The notes: generated from the letters alone by a model not told the origin. Counted from the first letter of the stretch, positions 46,596 to 55,871 are shown. The stretch is DNA of 64,000 bases from Pseudomonas sp. 102515 (GCF_031085165.1 NZ_JAVHTY010000004.1:496001-560000); one strand, 5' to 3'. Numbers and translations are program-made.

Positions 46596-47402
46596 GTGAG
46601 TTTGCCGGATAGTGTCAACGCTCCCCTCGTCGTCCAATTGACCGATAGTCATCTGTTTGCGCGCGCCAACGGTCGGTTGTTGGGTATCGATACGGCCGCC
46701 AGCCTGCAACAGGTGGTGGCCCAGGTGGTACGGGAGCAGCCACGCATCGATCTGCTGCTGGCCAGCGGTGACCTTTCCCAGGACGGCTCCGTGGCCTCCT
46801 ATCAACGCTTTTGCGAGCTGACCGAACCCCTGGCTGCGCCCATGCGCTGGCTGGCTGGCAATCATGACGAGAACGCGCCCATGGCCAAGGCCTGTGGCGA
46901 TCGCGATTTCCTGGAGGCCGTCACCGACCTGGGCGCCTGGCGTCTCATCCTGCTCGACAGCACCGTGCGTGGTTGCGTGTTCGGGGAGCTGGAGCAGGCG
47001 CAGCTGGTGACCCTGGACGAAGCCCTGAGCGCCGCGCCCGAGCGTCCGGCTCTGATCTGCCTGCACCATCACCCGGTCCCTGTGGGCTGTGGCTGGATGG
47101 AGCCCCTGGGCCTGCACCGGGCGGACGAGCTGTTCGCCGTGCTGGATCGCCATCCCCAGGTCAAGGTGGTGCTCTGGGGACACATCCACCAGGAGTTCGA
47201 TCAGCTGCGCAACGGTGTGCGCCTGCTGGCCTCTCCCTCCACCGGTCTGCAATTCGAGCCGGGTAGCGAAGACTTCAAGGCGGGCGACCAGGCCCCGGGC
47301 TATCGCTGGTTGCGCCTGTTGCCCGACGGCACTCTGGAAACCGGTGTCTCGCGCCTGCAACAGCATGCTTTCACCGTGGATCACAGCGCCGCGGGCTACT
47401 AG
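46596..47402 (+). CDS. cpdA: 3',5'-cyclic-AMP phosphodiesterase CpdA
   Basis: The 268-residue metallophosphoesterase degrades cAMP and so tunes Crp/Vfr signalling. All metal motifs are visible: QLTDSHLF (D-x-H), SGDLSQDGS, GNHDE, LHHHPVP and WGHIHQ. AGGAGG at 46585-46590 gives a five-base spacing to the GTG at 46596, which I prefer to the adjacent TTG at 46593. It belongs to the nudF-DUF1249-cpdA-yqiA group. Confidence 0.95.
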   Translation: MSLPDSVNAPLVVQLTDSHLFARANGRLLGIDTAASLQQVVAQVVREQPRIDLLLASGDLSQDGSVASYQRFCELTEPLAAPMRWLAGNHDENAPMAKACGDRDFLEAVTDLGAWRLILLDSTVRGCVFGELEQAQLVTLDEALSAAPERPALICLHHHPVPVGCGWMEPLGLHRADELFAVLDRHPQVKVVLWGHIHQEFDQLRNGVRLLASPSTGLQFEPGSEDFKAGDQAPGYRWLRLLPDGTLETGVSRLQQHAFTVDHSAAGY

Positions 47403-47495
47403 GGCTGCCAGGGCTGACGCCGGTCGGCTGCCTTGGTCGCGAGGGTCGAAACGGGTTACTCTTTACCTGTTTTTTTATCCAGTAGGAGCGGCCCG

Positions 47496-48104
47496 ATGCC
47501 GTCGATCCTCTATATCCATGGATTCAACAGCTCACCCGCGTCCTTGAAGGCGCGGCAGCTGACCGCCTGCATGACCCGGCTCGGTCTGGCGGACCGTCTG
47601 CGCGCCCCGGCGCTGCCCAACGATGCCGACGCCGCCTTCGCCCTCCTGGAGCGCGAACTGGCGGAGCTGGACGCCCCCTTGCTGGTCGGCAGCTCCCTGG
47701 GCGGCTACTATGCCACCGTCCTGGCCGAGCGCCACGGGCTCAAGGCCGTGCTGATCAACCCGGCGGTCCGGCCCTGGCGCTTCATGGAGCACTACCTGGG
47801 CCCCCAGCGCAATCACCATACCGGCGAGACCTGGATCCTCACCGAGGCCCACGTCGAGGCCATGCGGGCGCTGGAAGTCGCGGCGCCGGTGGATCCCGAG
47901 CGCTTCCACGTCTGGCTGCAGACCGGTGACGAGACACTCGACCACCGGGACGCCGAACGCTACTACGGCGGCTGCACCCTGCGTATCGAGCAGGGCGGCG
48001 ACCACGGCTTCCAGGGCTTCCATCGCCAGCTGCCCCTGCTGCTGGAGCTGGCCGGCTTCGACCCGGCGCTCTGGCGCGAGCTGGATTTCAACACCTTCGA
48101 ATAG
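47496..48104 (+). CDS. yqiA: YqiA-type alpha/beta hydrolase (esterase)
   Basis: The 202-residue protein starts MPSILYIHGFNSSPASLKAR and has the nucleophile elbow GSSLGGYYA plus a late GGDHGFQGF with the catalytic His. These are marks of the YqiA esterase family; E. coli YqiA acts on short acyl esters. The ATG at 47496 is preceded by GTAGGAGCGGCCC, identical to the first 13 bases of the REP repeat found elsewhere here. parE starts seven bases after its stop. Confidence 0.93.
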   Translation: MPSILYIHGFNSSPASLKARQLTACMTRLGLADRLRAPALPNDADAAFALLERELAELDAPLLVGSSLGGYYATVLAERHGLKAVLINPAVRPWRFMEHYLGPQRNHHTGETWILTEAHVEAMRALEVAAPVDPERFHVWLQTGDETLDHRDAERYYGGCTLRIEQGGDHGFQGFHRQLPLLLELAGFDPALWRELDFNTFE

Positions 48105-48111
48105 AGACCCC

Positions 48112-50010
48112 ATGGCCACGCAGAACGCCTATAACGCCGACGCCATCGAAGTCCTCTCCGGACTCGACCCGGTGCGCAAGCGCCCTGGCATGTACACCGA
48201 CACCTCCCGGCCCAACCACCTGGCCCAGGAAGTCATCGACAACAGCGTGGACGAAGCCCTGGCCGGCCACGCGCGCCAGGTGCAGGTGATCCTGCACGCC
48301 GACAACTCCCTCGAGGTGATCGACGACGGTCGCGGCATGCCGGTGGACATCCATCCGGAAGAGGGCGTTTCCGGCGTCGAGCTGATCCTTACCAAGCTGC
48401 ACGCCGGCGGCAAGTTCTCCAACAAGAACTACCAGTTCTCCGGCGGCCTGCACGGCGTGGGCATCTCGGTGGTGAACGCCCTCTCGACCCGGGTCGAGGT
48501 GCGCGTCAAGCGCGAAGGCAACGAGTACGGCATGGCCTTCGCCGACGGCTTCAAGGCCAGCGAACTGGCCGTGGTCGGTAGCGTCGGCAAGCGCAATACC
48601 GGCACCAGCGTGCACTTCTGGCCGGACCCCAAGTACTTCGATTCGCCCAAGTTTTCCGTCAGCCGCCTGAAGCACGTGCTCAAGGCCAAGGCGGTGCTCT
48701 GTCCGGGCCTGGCCGTGAGCTTTTTCGACGAAGCCAGCGGCGAGCGCAGCGAATGGCATTACGAAGACGGGCTGAGATCCTATCTGATCGACACCGTGGG
48801 CGATGCCCTGCGGCTGCCCGAGGCCCCCTTCCACGGCAGCCTGGCCTCGGCCCGGGAAGCGGTGGACTGGGCACTGTTCTGGCTGCCCGAGGGTGGCGAG
48901 TCGGTACAGGAAAGCTACGTCAACCTGATTCCCACCGCCCAGGGCGGCACCCATGTGAATGGCCTGCGCCAAGGCCTGCTGGACGCCATCCGCGAATTCT
49001 GCGAATTCCGCAACCTCCTGCCGCGCGGGCTCAAGCTGGCTCCGGAAGATGTCTGGGAGCGCATCGCCTTCGTCCTCTCGATGAAGATGCAGGAGCCGCA
49101 ATTCTCCGGCCAGACCAAGGAGCGCCTGTCCTCCCGCGAGGCCGCCGCCTTCGTCGCCGGGGTGGTCAAGGACGCCTTCAGCCTCTGGCTCAACGCCCAT
49201 CCGGAGCTGGGTCAGCAGATCGCCGAACTGGCCATCAACAATGCCGGCCGCCGCCTCAAGGCGGGCAAGAAGGTCGAGCGCAAGAAGATCACCCAGGGCC
49301 CGGCGCTGCCCGGCAAGCTGGCCGATTGCGCCGGTCAGGATCCGATGAGATCCGAGCTGTTCCTGGTGGAGGGCGACTCAGCGGGCGGCAGCGCCAAGCA
49401 GGCGCGCAGCAAGGAATTCCAGGCCATCATGCCGCTGCGCGGCAAGATCCTGAACACCTGGGAAGTGGACGGCAGCGAGGTACTGGGCAGCCAGGAGGTG
49501 CACGACATCGCCGTGGCCATCGGTATCGATCCGGGCAGCGCCGACCTGAGCGGCCTGAGATACGGCAAGATTTGCATCCTCGCCGACGCCGACTCCGACG
49601 GCCTGCACATCGCCACCCTGCTGTGCGCCCTGTTCGTGCAGCACTTCCGTCCGCTGGTGGATGCCGGCCACGTCTATGTGGCCATGCCGCCGCTGTACCG
49701 TATCGACCTCGGCAAGGAGGTGCACTACGCCCTCGACGAAGCCGAGCGCGACGGTGTCCTGGATCGCCTGGCGGCGGAAAAGAAGCGTGGCAAGCCCCAG
49801 GTGACTCGCTTCAAGGGCCTCGGCGAGATGAATCCGCTGCAGCTGCGCGAGACCACCATGGATCCCAACACCCGCCGCCTGGTGCAGCTGACCCTCGAGG
49901 ACGTGCCCGGCACCCTCGAGATGATGGACATGCTGCTGGCCAAGAAGCGATCCGGCGACCGCAAGAGCTGGCTGGAATCCAAGGGCGATCGCGCCGAAGT
50001 GCTGCTCTGA
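48112..50010 (+). CDS. parE: DNA topoisomerase IV subunit B
   Basis: The 632-residue ATPase subunit of topoisomerase IV, which unlinks replicated chromosomes. The GHKL ATP site (QEVIDNSVDEALAGH, DDGRGMPVDIH, GGLHGVGISVVNAL) is N-terminal. The TOPRIM region follows with VEGDSAGGSAKQAR and ILADADSDGLHIATLL, and PLRGKILNTWEVD is the EGDSA-adjacent quinolone region. It is translated from an ATG seven bases after yqiA and separated from parC by a 117-base gap filled by a perfect palindrome. Confidence 0.98.
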   Translation: MATQNAYNADAIEVLSGLDPVRKRPGMYTDTSRPNHLAQEVIDNSVDEALAGHARQVQVILHADNSLEVIDDGRGMPVDIHPEEGVSGVELILTKLHAGGKFSNKNYQFSGGLHGVGISVVNALSTRVEVRVKREGNEYGMAFADGFKASELAVVGSVGKRNTGTSVHFWPDPKYFDSPKFSVSRLKHVLKAKAVLCPGLAVSFFDEASGERSEWHYEDGLRSYLIDTVGDALRLPEAPFHGSLASAREAVDWALFWLPEGGESVQESYVNLIPTAQGGTHVNGLRQGLLDAIREFCEFRNLLPRGLKLAPEDVWERIAFVLSMKMQEPQFSGQTKERLSSREAAAFVAGVVKDAFSLWLNAHPELGQQIAELAINNAGRRLKAGKKVERKKITQGPALPGKLADCAGQDPMRSELFLVEGDSAGGSAKQARSKEFQAIMPLRGKILNTWEVDGSEVLGSQEVHDIAVAIGIDPGSADLSGLRYGKICILADADSDGLHIATLLCALFVQHFRPLVDAGHVYVAMPPLYRIDLGKEVHYALDEAERDGVLDRLAAEKKRGKPQVTRFKGLGEMNPLQLRETTMDPNTRRLVQLTLEDVPGTLEMMDMLLAKKRSGDRKSWLESKGDRAEVLL

Positions 50011-50034
50011 GCGCCTGACTCATTGGTCGTGTCC

Positions 50035-50083
50035 ATCGCGGCCATGGGCCGCTCCTACGGTAGGAGCGGCCCATGGCCGCGAT
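50035..50083. repeat. Perfect 24-bp-arm palindrome (REP) between parE and parC
   Basis: The left arm at 50035-50058 begins ATCGCGGCCATGGGCC, and the right arm at 50060-50083 is its exact reverse complement, ending GGCCGCGAT. One base lies between them. It is a head-to-head pair of the GTAGGAGCGG repeat. In RNA it would form a very stable stem. Confidence 0.88.
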
Positions 50084-50127
50084 AAAGGCAAGCCACCCGA
50101 TTACCGACGTAACACCAAAGGATTCCC

Positions 50128-52380
50128 ATGAGTGCACCCCTCGACCTGAGCCTGGATGGCGTCGAACGCCGTTCGCTGGCCGACTTCACCGAGCAGGCGT
50201 ACCTGAACTACTCCATGTACGTCATCATGGACCGCGCCCTGCCACATATCGGCGACGGCCTCAAGCCGGTCCAGCGCCGCATCGTCTATGCCATGAGCGA
50301 ACTGGGCCTGGACGCCGACGCCAAGCACAAGAAGTCCGCCCGGACCGTGGGTGACGTCCTCGGCAAGTACCATCCCCATGGCGACTCGGCCTGCTACGAA
50401 GCCATGGTGCTCATGGCGCAGCCGTTCTCCTATCGCTATCCGCTGGTGGATGGCCAGGGCAACTGGGGGGCGCCGGACGATCCCAAGTCCTTCGCTGCCA
50501 TGCGCTACACCGAGGCGCGCCTGTCGCGCTATTCCGAGGTGCTGCTCAACGAACTGGGGCAGGGCACCGTGGACTGGGTGCCCAACTTCGACGGAACCCT
50601 GAACGAGCCGGCGGTCCTGCCGGCGCGGTTGCCCAACCTGCTGCTCAACGGCACCACCGGCATCGCCGTGGGCATGGCCACCGACATCCCGCCGCACAAC
50701 CTGCGCGAAGTGGCGGCCGCCTGCGTACGCCTGCTGGACGATCCCATCGCCGGCATTCCCGAGCTGCTCGAACATGTGCCGGGCCCGGACTTCCCCACCG
50801 AAGCCGAGATCATCACGCCCCATGCCGACCTGCGCAAGATCTACGAGACCGGTCGCGGCTCGGTGCGCATGCGCGCCGTCTACCGCCGCGAAGACGGCGA
50901 CGTGGTCATCACCGCGCTGCCGCACCAGGTCTCCGGTTCCAAGGTGCTGGAGCAGATCGCCGCCCAGATGCAGGCCAAGAAGCTGCCCATGGTGGCCGAC
51001 CTGCGCGACGAGTCGGACCACGAGAACCCGACCCGCATCGTCATCGTGCCGCGCTCCAACCGCATCGATGCCGACGAGCTGATGCAGCACCTGTTCGCCA
51101 CCACCGATCTCGAATCCAGCTACCGGGTCAACCTCAACGTCATCGGCCTGGACGGCAAGCCCCAGGTCAAGGACCTCAGGCAGATCCTCCAGGAATGGCT
51201 GATCTATCGCATCGGCACCGTACGCCGCCGCCTGCAGTTCCGCCTGGACAAGGTCGAACGTCGCCTGCACCTGCTGGACGGCCTGCTGATCGCCTTCCTC
51301 AATCTGGATGAAGTGATCCATATCATCCGCACCGAAGAGCATCCCAGGCAAGCGCTGATGGCCCGCTTCGAACTCTCCGAGGACCAGGCCGACTACATCC
51401 TCGAGACCCGGCTGCGCCAGCTGGCGCGCCTGGAAGAGATGAAGATCCGCGGCGAACAGGCCGAACTGCTCAAGGAGCAGAAGCGTCTGCAGACCCTGCT
51501 GGGCAGCGACAAGAAGCTGCGCAACCTGGTCCGCGACGAACTGATCAAGGATGCCGAGACCTATGGCGACGCCCGGCGCTCGCCCATCGTCGCCCGTGCC
51601 GAGGCCAAGGCCCTGTCCGAAACCGAGCTCATGCCCACCGAGCCGGTGACCGTGGTGCTTTCCGAGAAGGGCTGGGTGCGTCAGGCCAAGGGCCACGACG
51701 TCGATCCGACTGGCCTGTCCTACAAGGCCGGTGACGGCTTCAAGGCGGCGGCCCTGGGGCGTTCCAACCAGTTCGCCGTCTTCATCGACTCCACCGGGCG
51801 CAGCTATTCCGTCGCCGCCCATTCGCTGCCGTCGGCGCGTGGCCAGGGCGAGCCCCTGACCGGACGCCTGACGCCGCCGCCGGGGGCCAGCTTCGAATGT
51901 CTGCTGCTGCCGGATGACAGCGGCCTCTATGTCCTGGCCTCGGACGCCGGCTACGGTTTCGTGGTCAAGGGCGAGGACCTGCAGGCCAAGAACAAGGCCG
52001 GCAAGGCACTGATCAGCCTGCCCAATGGCGCCAGGGTACTGTCCCCGAAGCCGGTGGCCTCCCTGGAGGACACTTCCATCGCGGTGGTCACCAACGAGGG
52101 GCGGCTGCTGGTGTTCGCCATCACCGAATTGCCACAACTGGCGAAGGGCAAGGGCAACAAGCTGATCTCCATTCCCGGCGAGCGGGTCGCCAAGCGCGAG
52201 GAATACGTGGTCGATCTGGCCGTGGTGCCGGCCGGCGCCTCCCTCACGCTGCAGGCCGGCAAGCGGCCCTATACCCTCAGGGGCAGCGATCTGGAGCACT
52301 ACCGGGCCGAGCGCGGTCGGCGCGGCAACAAATTGCCGCGGGGCTTCCAGCGGGTGGACTCGCTGCAGGTGGAAACTTGA
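50128..52380 (+). CDS. parC: DNA topoisomerase IV subunit A
   Basis: The 750-residue cleavage subunit has the catalytic Tyr127 in [12 protein letters not shown]. The quinolone-resistance region [15 protein letters not shown] keeps Ser87 and Glu91, the sensitive state. [14 protein letters not shown] and [15 protein letters not shown] are conserved GyrA-family features, and the C-terminal beta-pinwheel starts near 490. The start at 50128 gives the standard N-terminus [13 protein letters not shown]. It follows parE across the palindromic repeat. Confidence 0.98.
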   Translation: MSAPLDLSLDGVERRSLADFTEQAYLNYSMYVIMDRALPHIGDGLKPVQRRIVYAMSELGLDADAKHKKSARTVGDVLGKYHPHGDSACYEAMVLMAQPFSYRYPLVDGQGNWGAPDDPKSFAAMRYTEARLSRYSEVLLNELGQGTVDWVPNFDGTLNEPAVLPARLPNLLLNGTTGIAVGMATDIPPHNLREVAAACVRLLDDPIAGIPELLEHVPGPDFPTEAEIITPHADLRKIYETGRGSVRMRAVYRREDGDVVITALPHQVSGSKVLEQIAAQMQAKKLPMVADLRDESDHENPTRIVIVPRSNRIDADELMQHLFATTDLESSYRVNLNVIGLDGKPQVKDLRQILQEWLIYRIGTVRRRLQFRLDKVERRLHLLDGLLIAFLNLDEVIHIIRTEEHPRQALMARFELSEDQADYILETRLRQLARLEEMKIRGEQAELLKEQKRLQTLLGSDKKLRNLVRDELIKDAETYGDARRSPIVARAEAKALSETELMPTEPVTVVLSEKGWVRQAKGHDVDPTGLSYKAGDGFKAAALGRSNQFAVFIDSTGRSYSVAAHSLPSARGQGEPLTGRLTPPPGASFECLLLPDDSGLYVLASDAGYGFVVKGEDLQAKNKAGKALISLPNGARVLSPKPVASLEDTSIAVVTNEGRLLVFAITELPQLAKGKGNKLISIPGERVAKREEYVVDLAVVPAGASLTLQAGKRPYTLRGSDLEHYRAERGRRGNKLPRGFQRVDSLQVET

Positions 52381-52465
52381 GCCGCCCGCGGTCAGCCGCT
52401 AGCATAGCCCGGATTTTTTCGACCAGGACTCGCCGGGCCGTGGCGCCCGTCGAGAGAGAGCCTCG

Positions 52466-53173
52466 ATGAAACGGATGTGTCTTGCCAGGCTGGCGCTCGT
52501 TGGCCTGCTGGCCGGCCTGGGTGGCTGTGCCAGCCTCGGCCCCAGCCACTACTACCAGCTCGACGGCGGCAATGCGCGGGCGCCGGCGAGCAGTGAGCGT
52601 GGCCTTGCGGTGTGGATCGAACGCCTGCAGCTGGCCGACTACCTGCAGCGCGACGTGCTGCTCGAGCGCCAGCCCGATGGCAGTCTCAAGACCACCCGCG
52701 ATCACTGGGCCGGGCCGCTCGACGCCAACGTGCGTCAGTTGCTGCAGCGCCAGCTCGCCGGTCGCCTCAACAGCGGCCGGGTGGTGGTGGGGGAGCAACC
52801 CGCAGGCTTCGACCCGCAGTACCGGGTGGAGCTGGTGGTGACCCGCCTCGATGCCGGTGACCAGGCGCCTGCCACCCTCGATGCCAGCTGGCAGTTGCGC
52901 GACGGCCAGGGCCGGCTGCTGGACACCGAGGTGATCCACCTGCAGACCCGGCACGGGGGCGATCGCGCGGCCCAGGTGCGGGCCCAGGGCGAATTGCTGC
53001 AGCAACTGTCGGCGCGGCTGGCCACCGATCTCACCAAGGTCGCCCAACGCGGCCGACGCGAGACCGAGATGGCGCGCAAGGAGCCGAAGAAACTTGTCGA
53101 AGAGGCCCAGGCCCGGCCGACGCTGCCGGCCGTGGTGCCCATCCGCACCGGCGCCGAGGTCTATCGCTTCTGA
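52466..53173 (+). CDS. PqiC-like ABC-type transport auxiliary lipoprotein (DUF330)
   Basis: The 235-residue protein has a lipoprotein signal ending GLGGC, so Cys21 is lipidated. Following HYYQLDGGNAR, the region GLAVWIERLQLADYLQRDVLL and DHWAGPLDANVRQLLQRQLAGRL is the ABC_trans_aux (PqiC/LptE-like) domain. Such lipoproteins work with MCE-domain PqiB and PqiA in lipid transport, but neither lies nearby. The C-terminal tail is basic, rich in Lys/Arg/Glu. It is an orphan member next to parC. Confidence 0.82.
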   Translation: MKRMCLARLALVGLLAGLGGCASLGPSHYYQLDGGNARAPASSERGLAVWIERLQLADYLQRDVLLERQPDGSLKTTRDHWAGPLDANVRQLLQRQLAGRLNSGRVVVGEQPAGFDPQYRVELVVTRLDAGDQAPATLDASWQLRDGQGRLLDTEVIHLQTRHGGDRAAQVRAQGELLQQLSARLATDLTKVAQRGRRETEMARKEPKKLVEEAQARPTLPAVVPIRTGAEVYRF

Positions 53174-53261
53174 TCCGACCAGGCCCCGCGCGTCGCCGCG
53201 CGGGAGCCTTCGGCGGCGCTCGATGCTCTATCCAGCAGGACCCTCAAGCCCCGGAGGTTTC

Positions 53262-53852
53262 ATGACGCTGCCCCTGTTTCCGCTCAACACCACCCTGTTT
53301 CCCGGCTGCCGCCTCGATCTGCAGCTGTTCGAGGCCCGCTATCTGGACATGCTCGGCCGCTGTCTCAAGCAGGGCAGCAGCTTTGGCGTGGTGACCATCC
53401 TCGAAGGCCGCGAGACCGGTGCCGCGCCGAATCGCCTGGGCGCCTACGGCTGCGAGGCGCTGATCCGCGACTGGCAGCAGCAGAGCAATGGCCTGCTGGG
53501 CATCCGCATCGAAGGCGGGCGGCGCTTTCGCCTGCTGAGCCAGGAAGAGCAGCCCGACCACCTGGTGGTGGGGGAGGTGGAGTGGCTTCCGGAGACCGAG
53601 CCCCAGCCGCTGCGTGATGGCGACGCCGATCTCATGGCGCTGCTGGTGGCCCTGGCCCAGCACCCCATGGTCGCCAGCCTGGACATGGGCGGCGAAGTCG
53701 CCGACCGCCAGGCCCTGGGTTGCCAGCTGGCCTATCTGCTGCCGTTCGAGGCGCACCTCAAGCTGGAATGGCTGGGCCTGAACGACCAGGGTCAGCGCCT
53801 GGCCGACATCGAGCGCCATCTGGTGGATTTGCAAGGTGATTTCCAGGCCTGA
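53262..53852 (+). CDS. LON N-terminal-domain protein
   Basis: The 196-residue protein opens MTLPLFPLNTTLFPGCRLDL followed by QLFEARYLDMLGRCL, the Lon N-terminal (substrate-binding) domain without ATPase or protease. Stand-alone LON-domain proteins are common in Pseudomonas; their function is unknown, perhaps substrate recognition. GGAGG precedes the ATG at 53262. A miniature inverted-repeat element begins at its stop codon. Confidence 0.88.
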   Translation: MTLPLFPLNTTLFPGCRLDLQLFEARYLDMLGRCLKQGSSFGVVTILEGRETGAAPNRLGAYGCEALIRDWQQQSNGLLGIRIEGGRRFRLLSQEEQPDHLVVGEVEWLPETEPQPLRDGDADLMALLVALAQHPMVASLDMGGEVADRQALGCQLAYLLPFEAHLKLEWLGLNDQGQRLADIERHLVDLQGDFQA

Positions 53853-54038
53853 GAGCCTGTTGATAAGCCGCTGCGCGTCGGCCAAACGCTGTTGAAAACA
53901 CCCTGGATCGCCAGCCCGGCCGGGATGCTCATTTACCCTATGTAAACCCGGGCGCGGGTCCGATCCGCTTCCTCAGGCGTTTTCGCGGGGCCGCCCAGGC
54001 CTGTGTGGCTCTAGCCCGCAAGATGCTGAACAGGCTCC
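53853..54038. repeat. Miniature inverted-repeat element, inverted and longer copy
   Basis: GAGCCTGTTGA at 53853 and TGAACAGGCTCCGG ending at about 54039 are the terminal inverted repeats. Reading on the minus strand, the interior matches the 22367 copy: CTGCGCGTCGGCCAAACGC, TGTTGAAAACACCC, GATGCTCATTTACCC and GGCTCTAGC. About 40 extra bases are present in the middle. It lies behind the LON-domain gene. Confidence 0.72.
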
Positions 54039-54053
54039 GGACCCAAACGCCAG

Positions 54054-54084
54054 GCAAAAGAAAGCCCGCCGGGCAGGGCGGGCT
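54054..54084 (-). terminator. Intrinsic terminator for the DJ-1/PfpI gene
   Basis: On the minus strand, AGCCCGCC (from 54084) pairs with GGCGGGCT (to 54063) around a 6-base loop and is followed by TTCTTTT. It lies 86 bases beyond the stop of the minus-strand gene that ends at 54170. Confidence 0.78.
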
Positions 54085-54114
54085 AAAAGTGCTTTGGGGG
54101 CACTCGATAAGACT

Positions 54115-54159
54115 CTGGCACTTTGCCATAAGTTCAGTCTTATGAGATCAAAGTGCCAG
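54115..54159. repeat. Nested inverted repeat next to the DJ-1/PfpI stop
   Basis: CTGGCACTTTG (54115-54125) pairs with CAAAGTGCCAG (54149-54159), and inside it ATAAG (54128-54132) pairs with CTTAT (54139-54143) around TTCAGT. It begins ten bases past the gene's stop codon, ahead of the intrinsic terminator. Purpose unknown. Confidence 0.6.
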
Positions 54160-54169
54160 TCTGGCTGGA

Positions 54170-54709
54170 TCAGCTCGCCAGCAATTTGATGAGTTCGCGA
54201 TTGAAGGCCGGAATGTCGTCTGGCTTGCGGCTGCTCACCAGTTGACCGTCGACGATGACCTCCTGGTCCTGCCAGGTGGCGCCGGCATTCTTGAGGTCGT
54301 CGGTCAGCGAGGGCCAGCTGGTCAGGGTCTTGCCTTGCACCAGGCCGGCGGAGATCAGCAGCCAGGCGCCGTGGCAGATGACCGCGACCGGCTTGCCGGC
54401 GTCGGCGATCTGCTTGGTCAGCTGCTGGGCCTGCGCGTCGATGCGGATGGTATCGGCGTTGACCACGCCGCCAGGCAGCAGCACGGCGTCATAGTCACCG
54501 GCATTGGCCGCGGCGAAGGTGAGGTCCACCGGAAAGCCGTCGGCCGGCTCGGTGCCGTCCCAGCCGCGCACCTCACCGCGCTCGGCGGAGATGATGTGGG
54601 TCTGGGCGCCTGCCTGCTCCAGGGCCTGCTTGGGGCCGGTGAGTTCGGCCTGCTCGAAGCCGTCGGTGACCAGGATGGCAATTTTCTTGCCGTTCAGGGA
54701 TGTAGCCAT
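54170..54709 (-). CDS. DJ-1/PfpI family protein (glyoxalase/deglycase-like)
   Basis: The 179-residue protein has the class I glutamine-amidotransferase-like fold. The nucleophile is Cys112 followed by His113 in VAVICHGAWLLIS, with the supporting acidic residue in DGFEQAEL near the N-terminus. Relatives YhbO and PfpI are described as proteases, glyoxalase III or deglycases acting on methylglyoxal-glycated targets. The ATG at 54709 avoids a 35-residue extension with no family match. It is divergent from the HDOD gene. Confidence 0.88.
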   Translation of the reverse strand: MATSLNGKKIAILVTDGFEQAELTGPKQALEQAGAQTHIISAERGEVRGWDGTEPADGFPVDLTFAAANAGDYDAVLLPGGVVNADTIRIDAQAQQLTKQIADAGKPVAVICHGAWLLISAGLVQGKTLTSWPSLTDDLKNAGATWQDQEVIVDGQLVSSRKPDDIPAFNRELIKLLAS

Positions 54710-54864
54710 GGGGCGGATACCTCGATGGAATTCGGTCGGGCTAGCCTTTTGCCAGCGCTCCTGAATCCGGCTCGTTTTGCCCCTGCTAAGTTCCTTCGTC
54801 GCGCCCGATGGCATCGCCGGGCGGCGCGGGGTAAATTTGCGACATCCATCGCAGAGTAGTCCCC

Positions 54865-55752
54865 ATGTCCCAAGCGTCCCCTCAGCTGACCGAGGAGCAG
54901 ATCCGTCAGGCCCTGCAAGGCATCAGCATTCCTCCGCAGCCGCAGATCATGGTGGATCTGCAACTCGAACAGCTCATGCCCAATCCCGATCTCAAGGTCA
55001 TCTCCCGCCTGATCGGCCAGGACCCGGGGCTCTCGGGTGCCTTGCTCAAGCTGGTCAACTCGCCGTATTTCGGCCTCAGCAATCGCATCACCTCGATCCA
55101 GCGGGCGGTCAACCTGCTGGGTAGCCAGTCGGTCATCAACCTGATCAACGCCCAGTCGATCAAGGGCGAGCTCACCGACGAGACCATCGTCATCCTCAAC
55201 CGCTTCTGGGACACCGCGCAGGACGTCGCCGAGACCTGCCTGAGCCTGGCCAAGAAGACCGGCTACCCGACCCCGGACGAGGCCTATGCCCTGGGTCTGT
55301 TCCACAACTGCGGCATCCCGCTGATGCTCAAGCGCTTCCCCAACTACATGGCGGTGCTGGAAGAGGCCTATGCCAGCGTCAACGAGCAGGTGCGGGTGGT
55401 GGACGTGGAGAACCGGATATTCAACACCAACCACGCCGTGGTGGGTTATTTCATCTCCCGCTCGTGGCGCCTGCCGGAACACGTGGGCCAGGCCATCGCC
55501 AATCACCACAACGCCCAGTCGGTCTTCGACGAGGACTCGACCACCGACATCCAGATCAAGAATCTGCTGGCACTGCTGAAGATGGCCGAGCACATCTGCC
55601 GCTGCTATCGCGCCCTCGGTGGCCAGGACGAGGATCACGAGTGGCAGGCCATCGCGCCGCGGGTGCTGGATCACGTCGGCCTGTCCGAATACGACTTCGA
55701 GTCGCTCAAGGAGACGATCCTTGAGATGGGCAGCGGTCGGATCAATTACTAG
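54865..55752 (+). CDS. HDOD domain signalling protein
   Basis: The 295-residue protein is a single HDOD domain: IPPQPQIMVDLQLEQLMPNP, VISRLIGQDPGLSGALLKLVNSPYFGL, SIQRAVNLLGSQSVINLI and GLFHNCGIPLMLKRFPNY. HDOD proteins are HD-related but lack the full metal site; they act as scaffolds in signalling and stress control. No GGDEF or EAL partner is adjacent. Its TAG stop overlaps the left end of a short inverted-repeat element. Confidence 0.87.
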   Translation: MSQASPQLTEEQIRQALQGISIPPQPQIMVDLQLEQLMPNPDLKVISRLIGQDPGLSGALLKLVNSPYFGLSNRITSIQRAVNLLGSQSVINLINAQSIKGELTDETIVILNRFWDTAQDVAETCLSLAKKTGYPTPDEAYALGLFHNCGIPLMLKRFPNYMAVLEEAYASVNEQVRVVDVENRIFNTNHAVVGYFISRSWRLPEHVGQAIANHHNAQSVFDEDSTTDIQIKNLLALLKMAEHICRCYRALGGQDEDHEWQAIAPRVLDHVGLSEYDFESLKETILEMGSGRINY

Positions 55753-55871
55753 ATTTGGGCAAAAGGGCTGGCGCTCACCCTTCGGCCAGCCTTCGGCCAG
55801 CCTTCGGCTGTTACTCCCGTTGGTCGTTGCTCGCTGCCTGACCTTCGCTCGGCGCCTTTTGAGCCAAATCT
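55751..55871. repeat. 121-bp inverted-repeat element abutting the HDOD stop codon
   Basis: AGATTTGGGCAAAAGG (55751-55766) and CCTTTTGAGCCAAATCT (55855-55871) are near-perfect inverted repeats. Three tandem GCCAGCCTTCG units lie inside, and TTACTCCCGTTGGTCGTTG with TGCCTGACCTTCGCTCGGCG matches, in reverse, the left part of the mosaic element at 12191. It fills the gap to mutM. Confidence 0.65.

Noticed and set aside
50374-50400. Quinolone-resistance mutation in parC
   Set aside because: Ser87 and Glu91 of the QRDR are the unmutated residues.
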